Assembly: GCA_038501625.1 (NCBI GenBank) | Contig: JAZAYU010000002.1 | Coordinates: 16,358,053-16,422,052, forward strand | DNA length: 64,000 nt | Source: Corbicula japonica | Lineage: Eukaryota > Mollusca > Bivalvia > Venerida > Cyrenidae | Direction of reading: 5' to 3' | Shown here: positions 49,120 to 61,403 of the stretch, in pieces | Numbering within the stretch: position 1 is the stretch's first letter | Layout of the letters: each line of letters begins with the position of its first letter | Notes under the pieces: generated by a model | Database searches by the model: none | Seen by the model: only the letters and a program-made list of their open reading frames with translations | Told to the model about the DNA's origin: nothing | Made by a program: the position numbers and the translations under genes

Positions 49120-51970
49120 GACTCGTTCATAATCCGGTATCTCTTAGCTTCAACTTCAAAGTAGAAGTCGTTGCGCATAAAAACCAACAAGAAACAAATA
49201 TAAAATTATGGGATGCTAATAACTCTGTATTGTTCTATAATAATCTTAACGATAGCAAAATAAATCAAATTATTCAAAATCTGATTGAAATCGAAAACAG
49301 CGACTCTATCTCACAAACCAAAGTGGATGATATTGCTGAAAATATTTCAGAATTTTTTGTAGAAAGCGCCAAAACTAGTTTCGGTTATCATGATTTGAAC
49401 GTTAAACCAATTTACAACATAAATGTTAAATCAAAAAAAGGTCAACCGTGGTTCAATAGTGAGTGTAAGATAGCAAGAAAAATCTTCCATCGTTCAAAAT
49501 TCTTATATAAATTAAGAAAATCAGAAGAAAATAAAAGGTCACTTAAACGAAAGAGTAAAATATATAAAACGACAATAAATAAAAGCTTCAGAGATTTCAA
49601 AATAAATAATGCGACGAAATTGAGAAGCATGAAAAACTGTAAACTTAAACAATTTTGGAAATTATTAAATGGGAAAAAGAAGGAGCGTACGCATGCGTCG
49701 TTAGAGAATTATTTTAAAAACATAAATTTTGTAGAAAATGAAGAAGAAAATATATTATTAGACAACGAAACTACTTCTGAAATAAACACTTCACTTAACT
49801 CGCCAATATTAATTTGTGAAATAGAAAAAGCAATTAAATCTTTAAAAAATAATAAAGCCAGTGGAAGAGACCAAATTCTTAACGAACATTTGAAATATTC
49901 TTTCCAAAAATAAAAGAAATGTTACTTAAACTATTTAATATAATTTTTACATCAGGCCTAGTCCCATCTATGTGGACAATTGGTACCATTATTCCGATTT
50001 ACAAAAACAAAGGGGATCCAAAAGAGCTTTCAAATTGTCGACCGTTAACTCTTTTAAGTTGTCTTGGTAAACTTTTTACCGCTATATTAAATAATAGACT
50101 TCAGAAATTTGCTGATGATAGAGAATTATTAAACAAGTTTCAAGCTGGATTTAGAAAAGGATATTCAACTGTCGATAATATGTTTATTTTGAACAGCCTA
50201 ATAGAGTTCCTAAAATAAAAAAAGAAAGTTTTATATTGCGCATTCGTTGATCTTAAAAGTGCATTTGACACCGTTTGGCGAAATGGGTTATGGTCAAAAC
50301 TTGTTTTACAAAATGTCAACGGCAAATTTTTTACAGATTATCAAAAGTATATATAAAAATGCAAAATCTTGTCTTAAAGTCAATGGTGTTATATCTGATT
50401 ATTTTCCTTCTAATATCGGAGTAAGACAAGGTGAAAACTTGTCCCCCTTATTATTTTCGTTGTATCTCAATGATCTACATGATTTTTTCGTTACGCAAAA
50501 CCAAACAAACGGTATTTTCTGTAACACACACACGTCTGATGAATCTATATTAATGTTTGTTAAGTTGTTTATTTTATTATATGCTGAGGACACTGTTATT
50601 ATTGCTGAGTCTGCGCAAAGTTTACAGTATGCTTTGGATACTTATGCCCAATATTGTAATAACTGGAAGCTTACGCTTAATGTAACTAAAACAAAAATTC
50701 TGATTTTCTCTAGAGGCAGACAACAAAGATACCAATTCACATATAATGGTGAACAAATAGAAATTGTTAATGAATATAATTATTTAGGTATTTTATTTAG
50801 TAGAAGTGGATCGTTTTACAACGCAAAAAAAGAAATCGCCAAACAGGCAACTAAAACAATGTATAGCCTCTTGAAACAATCAAAGTACTTATGTTTACCA
50901 ATTGATACACAAATAGATCTATTTATGAGAACAGTTAAGCCAGTTCTACTCTATGGATGTGAAATTTGGGGATATGGCAATGTAGAAATAATCGAACGAG
51001 TACAACTTAAATTTTTAAAAATTATACTTAACGTGAAATCTAGTACACCGAATAGTATTGTGTATGGTGAAACCGGCGTCAAACCTCTATCTATAGATAT
51101 TAAACAACGAATGATCTCATTTTGGTGCAAACTTGTAAATGAAAGAAAATTGTCTTCAGAAATATACTCTATAATATTGAGTAATTTCAAATATCTAAAT
51201 AATCATAAATTTCTTTGGATAGAACACGTGAAAAATATTTTTGTTGAATGCGGACTCATGAATATTTGGGAATCACACGAGTTTAATAATAGCAAGTGGT
51301 TAACATTAACCATTAAACAAAAGTTATCGGACATTTTTATGAACGAATGGTATTCTAACATTGAAAATCAGAATAAATGTAGAAGTTAAAAATTGTTTAA
51401 ACATAATTTCGGTTTTGAAAAATATCTAATTGAAACAGATTACAGATACTTAAAACACGTTATCAAATTCAGAACAAAAAATCATAAATTACCAATCGAG
51501 ACCGGCTCCTGGATCGGTATACCGCTTGAAGACAGACGCTGCACATTATGCCATATCGGTATAGGCGATAAATTCCATTATTTATTAGAATGTTATGGAT
51601 TAAGCCAACTAAGACAATGATATATAAAACCGCTTTATTATAGATCGCCTAACATAATTCATTTTGACTCTCTGATGAATATTAATACAAAAAATAAATC
51701 AGAATATAGAAAATTTTGTATTTTTATTAAATCGATACTACAACTATTTAAGTGATACTATTTATCTTTATTTGTTAACAAATGTATATAAAACCACTTT
51801 ATTTGTGTATTAAATGGTGCTAACCATAAAAGTGCTATGGGCAGCTCTTCCCGCATTTGTTGTATGCTGTAACAGACCCTCGTTCATGTATCTGTATTAT
51901 TGTCTTTCCTCCTCATGTGTACATTGTAAAATGTATTGAGTGTACGAATAAACTTGGTGAATGATTAATT
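49120..51970 (+). mobile_element. Decayed, 5'-truncated non-LTR retrotransposon (LINE)
   Basis: The insert begins near the end of an endonuclease domain (RLVHNPVSLSF, cf. 'SDHNPV'). The reverse transcriptase follows in pieces: KAIKSLKNNKASGRDQI (49825-49880), CRPLTLLSCLGKLF, FQAGFRKGYSTVDN, VDLKSAFDTVWRNGLW, GVRQGENLSPLLFSLYLNDL and the catalytic block. A C-terminal zinc-knuckle-like C-x2-C-x8-H-x4-C lies at about 51540-51595. It is disabled by a frame break near 49905 and an early stop near 50216 in an A-run. There is another frame break between about 50290 and 50340, and an in-frame TAA at 51387. The catalytic YxDD reads YAED (50580-50591). The 3' end is probably near 51960 (gaataaacttggtgaatga). 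Confidence 0.88.
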
Positions 51971-52739
51971 GTTGTTTGCACTATTAGTACTAAATAAGTT
52001 TCATATAAAACGCAATATCTTAACATAGTTTACTGCCTCTGGATGTATAGGTAGTTATTTAAAACATCGTATGCACTGAAAAGTTTTTTAATAGTTCATA
52101 GGTGACTGCTTCTTCTCATCGCAAACGATTTAAAGAGGCATAAATAGGCAAAACAGAAATTTAGATAATTAATATGGTACAGTGGTGAAACCTATTATGA
52201 ATTGACGGTGTAAGCGGACACGCCTCTTTGCCTCAAAATTAAAACTAGTATGATGTATTTTTAATTAAATAACTCCTTATCGTCACAATTACCGCTTGCT
52301 TAAAAAACGTGCTGATTTGAAAGTAAAACAACAAAATTTAATATTTAAAAAACCGTATCTACCACACACTAAACGATTGAGTTTGACCCAAAAACCCTTT
52401 AGAAGTGATCCCCATTTTTGGACATTTTGCGCTTGAACATGTAAAATTCTAACTGACTTTTAAGCACTTAAACTTCAGTTCAAGCTATTGACGTTACGTT
52501 GAGAGTTCTATAACTGAAAGTACTTGGGTGTTTACTGAAGAAACCCAGACATATCGTCAATTTCCACACTTCTTGTTACATATTTTAAACCTGGATGATG
52601 CGCTTCTTTAATACTAGTAATAAATTCACCGGCCTGTGGCTGATTTGTGATAGTATCTATATAATCGTAATGCAAACGTCTAGATCGCCTAAAATACATT
52701 TTGCTTCGTTTTTTATCTTAATCATTTACACGGGGAGTA
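51971..52739. other. Upstream region of the glycosyltransferase gene
   Basis: AT-rich; no repeat or open frame recognised. The promoter should lie here, but no core element stands out clearly. Confidence 0.35.
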
Positions 52740-54446
52740 ATGAAACTTCGCGCTAAAATTATTTTTGGGACTATGGTCATCATTATATTACCAACTTTCA
52801 TGATTTTTCAACAGCTTAAAGAGGACACAGGTAAGGCTTGTTACATGCTTCGTAATATGAAGGTAGGATTGGGTAGGAAAGGACCGGGTAGGATAGGTTG
52901 AAATACCGTTATTATCATTAACAAATGTAGCTGAAAGACTAAGGGATTTTCAATCAGAGCTCAATACTAATACGTAATGTACATATAGATGTGTTTTATT
53001 TAATTTATTGGGTCAGAAATTTGCAGTCACTGCTATTGTCATAATCAAACGTTCTAGGAAAATAAGTATTTTCTGTGCATGTAGATGTTATATCAACCGT
53101 GCATTAAGCTAGCTGGTTAGATTATTCACATGACAGAATCCATGTGTATGCTGATGTTTTGAATGTTTTATTTATTGCCCATTGTCCTTGACAAGGAATA
53201 ATAATAAAGAAGCCATAGTAGACCCTTTTAAAATTAAAATCAGGTTTGTTGTTTTGTTTTGTATATATACATGTATATAATGAATATGGTATATAAACCT
53301 GTATAATATGAATAAATGTGCATTAAGTTTTACATATTATTACTTCAAACAGGTATTCGTCTGTAGAAATAACATCTTTTTTCACCTTAACAAAGGAAAC
53401 GATTGTTTTATATATACTTTATTCTGAATTCTATCAGGTACCAACTCTGTGAAAATAAGGCTTTAGCTGGGGTTTTTTCTATTTAAGGCAAAAGTGAGTT
53501 GAAGCCTGAACATGTGGCAGTTACAACCTTCGAAGAGATTGACAGCATGGAAGATTATCTTGAACCATTAGTAAACGAAGATTTTCAAACAGAATCTCGC
53601 GAGACTCCATTAATACCCCACATCATCCACCAAACGTACAGCGATGAAAAAATCCCCGCGAGACTGACCAAATACGTGAAATCTGTGAAAGAGAAAAATC
53701 CTAACTGGACTTACTTCCTCTGGACTGACAGTTCAGCCAGGAAACTTGTTTCAGATAAATACCCAGAGCTTCTTGAATTATGGGACGGTTATATATCGCC
53801 TATAAATAGAGCTGATGTAATCCGTTTGATAGTACTTCATGAGTTTGGGGGCTTCTATGGTGATCTTGATGTGGAGTGCATTCGTCCTCTTGATAGGCTA
53901 ACTTATAAATATTCGTGTATTATTCCTCCTGAGCCTTTTGAACAAGCGATGTTCCGACTTAAAGCCCCGTACCTTTTAAATAATGCAGTTATGATGTGTC
54001 GTAAGAATCATCCATTTTTCAAGTTCATGTTAAATACACTACATGAATACAAACATATGATTGGTCTGATTGACGTCGCAGGCCCCGCCTTCGTCACGTC
54101 AATTTTCCTTAGGTATAACAACATCAGCGTTGAACAGCTTCATAGACAAAGAAATGACAACAGCAGCAATTCTCCCTATTTTTATAAAGGGTTACTACCA
54201 GAAGATGATATTAATGCAGTATATGTCCCAAATACCAAATATTTTATTAACTCCCTAAGCCAAGACTGGATGAATGAGAAACATTATAAGAACATTTGTT
54301 CTTCAAATAAGACAAAAAATGACTTTGAAAGGAAGGCGTGTAATGAATTATATAGACGTTTGAGACAACAAAATAGAGACAGGTTTGCGTTTACTGACCA
54401 TCACTGGGATAAATCTTACGACGAAAAGAAGCGCAGGACGAAATGA
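52740..54446 (+). CDS. GT32-family Golgi glycosyltransferase (OCH1/IPC mannosyltransferase-like)
   Basis: Two exons, 52740-52830 and 53488-54446, join in phase 1 (GTAAGG ... ctatttaag) to give 349 aa. The first exon supplies a short cytoplasmic tail (MKLRAK) and one membrane helix (about 7-23), so the protein is type II, as usual for Golgi transferases. The catalytic part opens with IPHIIHQTYSDEKIP (about 73-87), continues with NWTYFLWTD, and has RADVIRLIVLHEFGGFYGD leading into the DLD metal/nucleotide-sugar motif at about 156-158. These are the signatures of the 'DXD sugar transferase' family (GT32), whose members move a hexose onto lipid or glycan acceptors. The first exon is too short to show as an open frame by itself; the start is chosen because it provides the anchor and splices in frame. 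Donor sugar and acceptor cannot be told. Confidence 0.85.
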
Positions 54447-56001
54447 ATCGTGAAGAGTTTGATCATTAAAATCCTTGACACAGTTACAATTATTGACACA
54501 ATCAGACAGTTACAAAACGGGGGTGATAGATTCCATAATGGTCTCTTCTTTGAACTTGTGCTGTGATTTTTTAAAAGCCCAAATATAATTGATTTATATT
54601 TATAATTTAGTAATGCAATGGAGAAATTAGTGGTACTTGTAATTGTGTTGTATATAATGCTACTTTTTAATTAACAACTGTATTTCATTTTTTCCGCGTG
54701 AACTGTCAGAATGTTTACAACAAACTTACTGTATTATTTCTATCACACCCATTGTGAATCTAACACCTCTGTTCTTCTTAGAGATCACAAAGGTGACTTA
54801 ACATAATAGATGAAAGGGGAGCAAGAAAAAGCACTGAACACGACTCGTGTGAAATGAAATGAAGGCTAGATTTGATAAATCCTGTTTGTGGGCAGTAATG
54901 CAACATGCAAATGCCCGCACCATCAAAAAGGTGAAGTTAATTTCTCGGTCTTCCATTTAGTCTCGTTTGTATTTACTTCTCCCTTAGGTTTAGGCCTCTT
55001 GGTAACATAGATACTAATTTTTGAACGGGAAAATTTAATTTAATTCAATAAATGACGAAAAGCAAGAGTGAAAGAAAATCAATTTTGTTTAGGTATTTTA
55101 TTTATATTATAAACGTATACCATAATAAGCTGAAGTAAGGTTGTCTTTTACAAAAGCTGAAACTATTTTCTTACTCGGACCCCATCTTTTCTAACGAGAT
55201 CCAAACAGTTTGGGTACATGTAGACTTTAATTATCAAATTTTACAAAAAAAAGTTATGTGTAGTTAGTGTAAGTTAATATTTCTTCTTTAAAAGATTCAA
55301 ATAGTGCATTTGTTGTATGTCAACAAAACATATCTGTCTCCTTATCTGGCTTAACTAGTTGCTGAAAAATAAATGTCCTTCTTTAAAATGAAAAAATAAA
55401 CGAATACAATGCTGTAGCATGTGAAAATTGTTTTAAAGTACAAATATTAGATCGTTTAGAAATAAAATTACCATCACGAGTTTCGTAAAGGATGTAGCCA
55501 GAGCGTGAAGATAGTTATCCAGTGATTCAGTTTTTGCCGAGTTTATTGTTTGTCATTGTTTCCACCCCGTCAACCATCCCGAGCCATAACCGGTATCCGG
55601 TATATTGAATGTCATAAAACATACACTGTGGTGACATTACATTTTGCGATGATTTTGATTTTCGCGTATTTCGCACTAAGGGAATTGCGCGGAATCAAAC
55701 CCTAACGATCAAACCATTGAATTACTAATTCCAGGAAAATAAGCACGAATTTATGCCCGCGCGAAAATGAGATTATGGATTTTGCGCGAATTTTGATCCC
55801 CACGAGAATTAGATACTACAGTTAAAATACGAGTCAGGGGTGGTAATGAACTCTAAATTTCGTTAGAATAACCCCGGAATAGTGACTCTTCACTCTTCTT
55901 GTACTTGTTTGTCGATTTGAGAACCTGTTGGGGCAAGTGTGAGGTTGGTGCACCCTAGTTAGAATTGCCGATTCAGTGTGGTGAGTAAATAGTGAGACTT
56001 A
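54447..56001. other. Non-coding stretch with module A and module C fragments
   Basis: 54808-54915 is a module A copy (gatgaaaggggagcaagaaa, gcactgaacacgact, 'gtttgtgggcagtaatgcaa'). 55896-55958 is the first half of module C (gagaacctgttggggcaagt, gtgaggttggtgcaccctag). 55640-55845 is rich in CGCG-containing words (ttttcgcg, gcgcgaaaatga) and looks like a MITE, but no second copy is present to define it. Confidence 0.45.
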
Positions 56002-56002
56002 G

Positions 56003-56338
56003 TGTGTTTAAATAACGAGTGTAGCGTAGTTATAATAAATGTAGAATGTTTAAATAACGAGTGTAGCGTAGTTATAATACATGTAGAATGTTTTAATTAC
56101 GAGTGTAGCGTAGTTATAATACACGTAGAATGTTTAAATAACGAGTGTAGAATAGTTATAATACACGTAGAATGTTTAAATAACGAGTGTAGCGTAGTTA
56201 TAATACATGTAGAATGTTTAAATAACGAGTGTAGCGTAGTTATAATACATGTAGAATGTTTAAATAACGTGTGTAGCGTAGTTATAATACATGTAGAATG
56301 TTTAAATAGCGAGTGTAGCGTAGTTATAATACATGTAA
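56003..56338. repeat. 42-bp minisatellite, eight copies
   Basis: The unit is gtttaaataacgagtgta plus gcgtagttataatacatgtagaat. It contains the 8-bp palindrome TACATGTA in most copies. The period is 14 codons, so open frames appear on both strands without being genes. Confidence 0.95.
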
Positions 56339-56825
56339 CAGAACAAATACTGTAATGGATGAGTTTTATTAACAGAGCAAATAAATATAACAAAACATAT
56401 TAGTACATAAATAAAAAGTCTTGTTTTCTGTTGCTGTTCTGCAAAACATCATCCAGTATTCTCTTTTTAGCTCAATACATTGTAATCACGCAGATGCATA
56501 ATCAGGGTGGCGATACCCCGTGACTTTTTGGATGTCTTGCACATACAAAATTACTCGCTTCAGGTAAGTTTTTGCTTATTTCCCAGTAATTACTGGACCG
56601 ATTTGGATCAGATAAAGAGCACCGTACACCTGTTAAAAACATTTTCATCGACATTTTACCTCTATTAACAATCGGCTTTCTTTTTCTCAAACATTCAAAG
56701 ACAATTGTTGAAAGTGTTAATTTGTCTTTGAATGTTTTTGTATGTGCACGACATCCAAAAAGGCACGTGGTATAGCCATCATGATAATATTTATCCCTTC
56801 ACATCACTACAGATTATTTCAATTA

Positions 56826-59582
56826 CTAATAACACTTTTGTTCATTTAAGATAAGTTCGTTACTGCCATAATCTGACACGAATTTCACTTCAGCACTGAT
56901 CTCAACTTCTAGACACAATACTGTGCTGTCTTTCATTAAAAGTTCCGTTTCGTGTCTTTCATGTTCTGTCCTATATCGTTTCTCGATTTCACGTAGTTTA
57001 TCGAAGCATCCACTCATGAACTCATTCGTCTGGTCTCTCTTATACAGTGTTAAAATGGCTTGGCACAAACTTTGGCTGAACTAAAAACAGAACTTCGTAT
57101 CATACCAGCAAATAATGACGCCTGTTCCAATAACAAAGAGCTGTTTGTTTTAGCTGTCTTTCTGTCCTATGTAGATTATAAATAATCACAAGGGTAAAAT
57201 ACACAGCGGTGATGACAGAGAACTGTGCCCAGGGCAAACTCATTTCGATCACATCTTCGAAGCAACTGGTCCAAAGTAGAGGAAATGTTGCAGTCGCAGC
57301 TGATGCTAACAGGAACACAGCTGTAATAATAAAAAAAATAAAAGGCATACTAATTTGAATGTTTATTACCTTATATATTGGACGCCGAGTTAACGGCGTA
57401 ATTCTCAAGCATTTTCCATTCCTGTGACGCACCCCCCCCCCCTCCCCCCCCCCCCCCCAATTTCAGCCTCCAAAGCAATTTCCCTTTCAGCGAAAGATGT
57501 ATTGACAATTTTACATAGAATTTTAGAAGACAGCTTAGTGTACAATGACTTCATTCTAACATCTGTTTACATTAGATTTTTATATAAAAACAATCAACAC
57601 CGATCCCACAACGCCTCGCCAGAAACTAAATGTTATAGCAAATATTCAGTTGGTCGACGCTCAAAAGAGATGCGGTCAGCTCAATCAATTTAAAATATCT
57701 TAGTATATGAATTTATATTAAAATATCTATCATCCGCAAACAAGTGTACAATTATGATATATTTTTATATTCCTTTCATGAGAGTTACTAACCGGAAAAA
57801 TTCTCAACTCGCCCATATATACAAAGATCATATTTTTTTCTCTGAACAGATTACACATCACTGCCTACTTATCAATACCCAGTTATAGTTTGTGTATAGA
57901 TTGTAAATCGCTTTTTCAATATTTATGTAATTATATAACGTTGATTAATATTACAAACCGCTAAAAAATCCTCCAACTTTCGGCCACTTCGACTTCATGG
58001 ACTTGAGTGGTCTGCCCACAGCAAGATCGTACCCATAATCTGCCAGTGCTGTGCACATGATGAGTAAAGATATCACAAAAGGAACTCGGGCTAGATGGAC
58101 ACTGTCTGAAAAATAAAAAATAATTTTGTTCAGCAATTATTAAATTCACATAAATTTATGGTGGTGAGAAATTATCTCAGTATTCTAAACTTGGCATAAA
58201 GAGCTTGTATGTTTACGTGTGTTTTTCATTCATTTCTTTTCGATTATCACATCGAAAAAATGGACAAAGTTTTAGGACATTTGGCATAATACAATCGAAA
58301 AATAAAACAAAATGTGAAATTTCCCTTTAAATTAAAATATTGTTAAACTATATACGATATAAAACGATGCATTTTACATATTTATCCGTACAACTTATAT
58401 TCACTGGATCAATTACTAGTACACAGGTAGATATGCTCTATTTCTTGGGGTAAGATAAATGTGTTGTTGTTTTTTGTGTGTGTGTCGCCCTTTCGAAGAA
58501 AAGGCGATACATAGGGATCGCTTTGTCCGTCCGTCGGTCCGTCCGTCACGAAAACTTAACGTTGGCAATAACTTTGCCGTTTCTTAATATTTCTTCATGT
58601 AACATTCAAATGTTATTGCTTATGACAACACGCACGTGATGATGACAATTTCTTTAGGTCAAGGTCACATTTGATGGAGTTATGCCCCTTTTTGTACTTG
58701 GATTTTTACACGAAACTTAACGTTGGCTATAACTTTTCCATTTCTCAATATTTATTCATGAAACTTCCAAATTATATTGCTTATGACGACACGCTCATGA
58801 TTATGCCGAATTTATTTGGTCAAGAACACATTCAATGCCCCTTTTGTACTTGCATTTTTATTCCGACATAGCACCAGAGGGCGACACAAGTGTTCAACTT
58901 AACACCCATCTTGTATTTATAAATAAACAGGTTTTATTAAATACTCTAATCTGTAAACGAATTGAATGTAATAGTTCAACAAATCCAGTGTATCAACACT
59001 CAGTAGGGCGACATATGTTAGGAGCACTTAGTTATTTTCACATGTAGCAGTAATTGGTTTGCAGATGCGAGGGCGAAAAACAAGTCATTTTTCTGAACTG
59101 CGTTTTTAAAACTCGAACTCACCTTGCATTTGCTTTAACAGTTTTACAGAACCCAGTATGTCACGCGAACATCTAGCGGAGACATCAACACAAAATCCGT
59201 CTGTATTGCAAAAAGAAGTCCTCCAGAGGCCTATATATATGAAAATATAAGTTCCAATCCCAAACGCATCAATATCGTTCACTATAATACTCGTACTATC
59301 ATCACTGTCGTTGTCGCTGTTGTTCAACTCGGTTGAAAATGTCGTGTTCTCCATATCATCGGTAGGGTACTGTCTTGCAGTTTCTAGATGATAATCATCA
59401 GCATCGTCAAACAATCTGCCCACAGCAGCAGTAACTGAACCACAATATAAACATTCATTAACATTGATGGTAACAACGTGCCAGGAATTGCTTGTCATCG
59501 CAAAGACTTGAAGCACAATTATGCTTACAAAAGTAAGGGAAAGTCCTGTGTCCTTGGAAACCGGATAGATTTTCTTTTGCAT
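56826..59582 (-). CDS. Claudin/PMP22-like tetraspan membrane protein
   Basis: Four exons on the minus strand join in frame: 59582-59123, 58105-57959, 57320-57106 and 57080-56826 (358 aa). Intron 1 has a strong GTGAGT donor and ttttcag acceptor. Intron 2 has a weak GTTTGT donor and attacag acceptor. Intron 3 is only 25 bp (GTATGA...ttttag), which is unusually short. Four membrane helices are seen at about 13-30, 160-180, 203-220 and 234-252. The first extracellular loop has W34, then GLW (118-120) with C125 and C131, the W-GLW-C-C signature of claudins and their relatives. Between W34 and GLW lies an unusual insert of about 80 residues, acidic (DDADDY, NDSDDS) with N-glycosylation sites at N79, N87 and N91. 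The cytosolic tail from about 255 is long, charged and helix-prone. Related proteins form paracellular junctions or act as channel subunits. Which role applies here is not shown. Confidence 0.75.
57432..57458. repeat. Poly-C tract
   Basis: A run of C interrupted by one T, in intron 2 of the claudin-like gene. Such tracts are hard to sequence, so its length is uncertain. Confidence 0.9.
58480..58885 (+). repeat. Dispersed mollusc-type repeat with internal duplication (in claudin-like intron 1)
   Basis: Begins gtgtcgccctttcgaagaaa, has gtccgtccgtcggtccgtcc, then two tandem segments of about 150-160 bp. Each starts with 'cttaacgttggc-ataactttgcc' and includes aaggtcacat or aagaacacat. It ends 'agcaccagagggcgacacaa'. 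This repeat type is common around mollusc genes from general knowledge. The start 'gtgtcgcc' and the end 'ggcgacac' form a short inverted repeat. Confidence 0.7.
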
Positions 59583-61400
59583 AATTCTATGTTTTATGCT
59601 GTTTTGTTTAATGTCTTTGGAAGATCCAATGAAAGATAATTTGCTTGCAGAATTAGGTCGTTTCTCTTCGTTTAAAGATATAAAACATTGACAGGCGCAG
59701 ATTCTGTAAAAACCTGTTATTTCCGATTGATTGTTTTATGAGTGTGTTTAAAGTTGTTGTTTTTAAACAAATCACATTGTACTCAATATCCACTTCTGAA
59801 CAATTTCTGATATTTTTTCTAATGTCATATATTTCTTTGTGGCACTGTATATTTCTCTTCGGGTCTATCTAAAAATGTAAAGCTATTACGTTAAAATGCA
59901 CTAAAACGTTTAATTATGTCAGTAAAAGACAAAAATACGTTTAACATCGAAATGGACTTTAATTGTTTGTTTGTTGTTTTTTTTAATTTCACAAAGGTTC
60001 GTGTAAAATGATTTCCTAACCGAACGAAGACTACTCTGATATACTTTCAAAATTTAACACTTTTCTGAATGTATCTCCATCAATTCCTTTAAACTTTTTT
60101 CATCCAATCTTCGGTATGGTCAGTTATCCTGAAATAAGTGAAATCTTTCTTAACCTGATATTAACGTTGTCAGCGTTTAAAATGTCAGAAATTTCACATG
60201 TTTACAGAAGAGAAATTTCAAGTTTTGTGAAACCGGGTTTTAAAAAAAGCGGTTAAAACGAAAATAAGAAAATAACTTACATTCAACATAGACTCTTAGA
60301 AATCAGTACCCAATTTTTACAGTAATAAATATGTATATACATTATAATACATTTTAATACTTTTCAATAAATGATCTAAAACTGCCATTGGTACATGTTA
60401 CGAGTATAAGGCGGAAACGTAAATATTGTCCCCCGGGCTAACAATGAATTATTTAAGGTGTTAAATTACTTTATTTGGATACCTCTTAAAACAATTTTCT
60501 ATTTCATTAAAATGTTATTCACACATGGGGCAAATATCTTAAAAAGGTAAAATCTCGTATATCTGTATATTTATTGCAGTACAGTAAAAAGTGATACTCA
60601 GATTCAATACTCCTGTTATTGCATATTCTTCAGTGTTTATCTTCTCTATTTAACCGGCATATCGCCCACGTTCAATTTCCAATGAGTAAGAGCACAATCT
60701 AAAGCATGCTAAACTCTTGCGATGCTTGTCATCTAATACTAAATCCAAATATTTTTCATATTTGAATGTACATTTTATAACATTGATGTCTGTTTTTTTC
60801 TATTTTTCAAAACCATTAACATTGTTACAAGTGAGAGACACACTTACAGAAGAATCATCGATGAAAATAAAATGTTTGTTTCCACAAAATAAGACAAAGC
60901 ATTATGAAAACACTCCTGGACCACCAGACAACCAGTGTGCGCGACATATTCCGTTTTTCCTGGTGTTCACAGTGCTCATTTTCGAACCTGCAGAAAACTC
61001 TGCCAGTAGCTCGATTCTTAAAAACAATTCAAATAATCTAGAACATTAGGTGGGCGAAAATCTTTCGATTTGTTGTTGTTTATGTGTACCTTGTTAATAC
61101 TTATCGCTTCAGACAAAATCGGTGTTCGAATGTTTGAGAAAACGTCTGCAGACTGATACGGGATGTTAACTGTCGATGAAAATGCTTGTTGACGTAAGTA
61201 CAGTGGGCTTTTTTCTGATCAAAAACAACCAAAGAAGCCTACCTGAAGCGAATGTGCACGATGTTCTATGTCACATGAGATAGCCACCCCGAGATTATCC
61301 GATTAGATAATATTTTAATCTTGTCTAGGTTATTGTTTATTAAGCGCAATACATGTATTTACCAGCGTTATTCCGACTTCTCCGATTGTATGATTATAAA
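59583..61400. other. Upstream of the claudin-like gene; nothing else recognised
   Basis: AT-rich with no clear gene. The 110-codon plus-strand frame at 60717-61049 has a hydrophobic patch but no recognisable family and no splice support. Confidence 0.35.
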
Positions 61401-61403
61401 GGT

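Noticed and set aside
52860..52905. Short G-rich repeat (ggattgggtagga, gaccgggtaggatagg) as a telomere-like or quadruplex site
   Set aside because: Only three or four irregular runs; too short to separate from chance in an intron.
55640..55845. CGCG-rich segment as a MITE
   Set aside because: It looks like a type common in bivalves, but there is no second copy in the window and no clear ends, so it is mentioned only within the intergenic entry.
56002..56393. Frames of about 100 codons with CLNNECSVVIIHVE-like repeats
   Set aside because: By-product of the 42-bp minisatellite.
60717..61049. 110-codon plus-strand frame with a hydrophobic N-terminus
   Set aside because: No recognisable family, no splice support and a poor start context.
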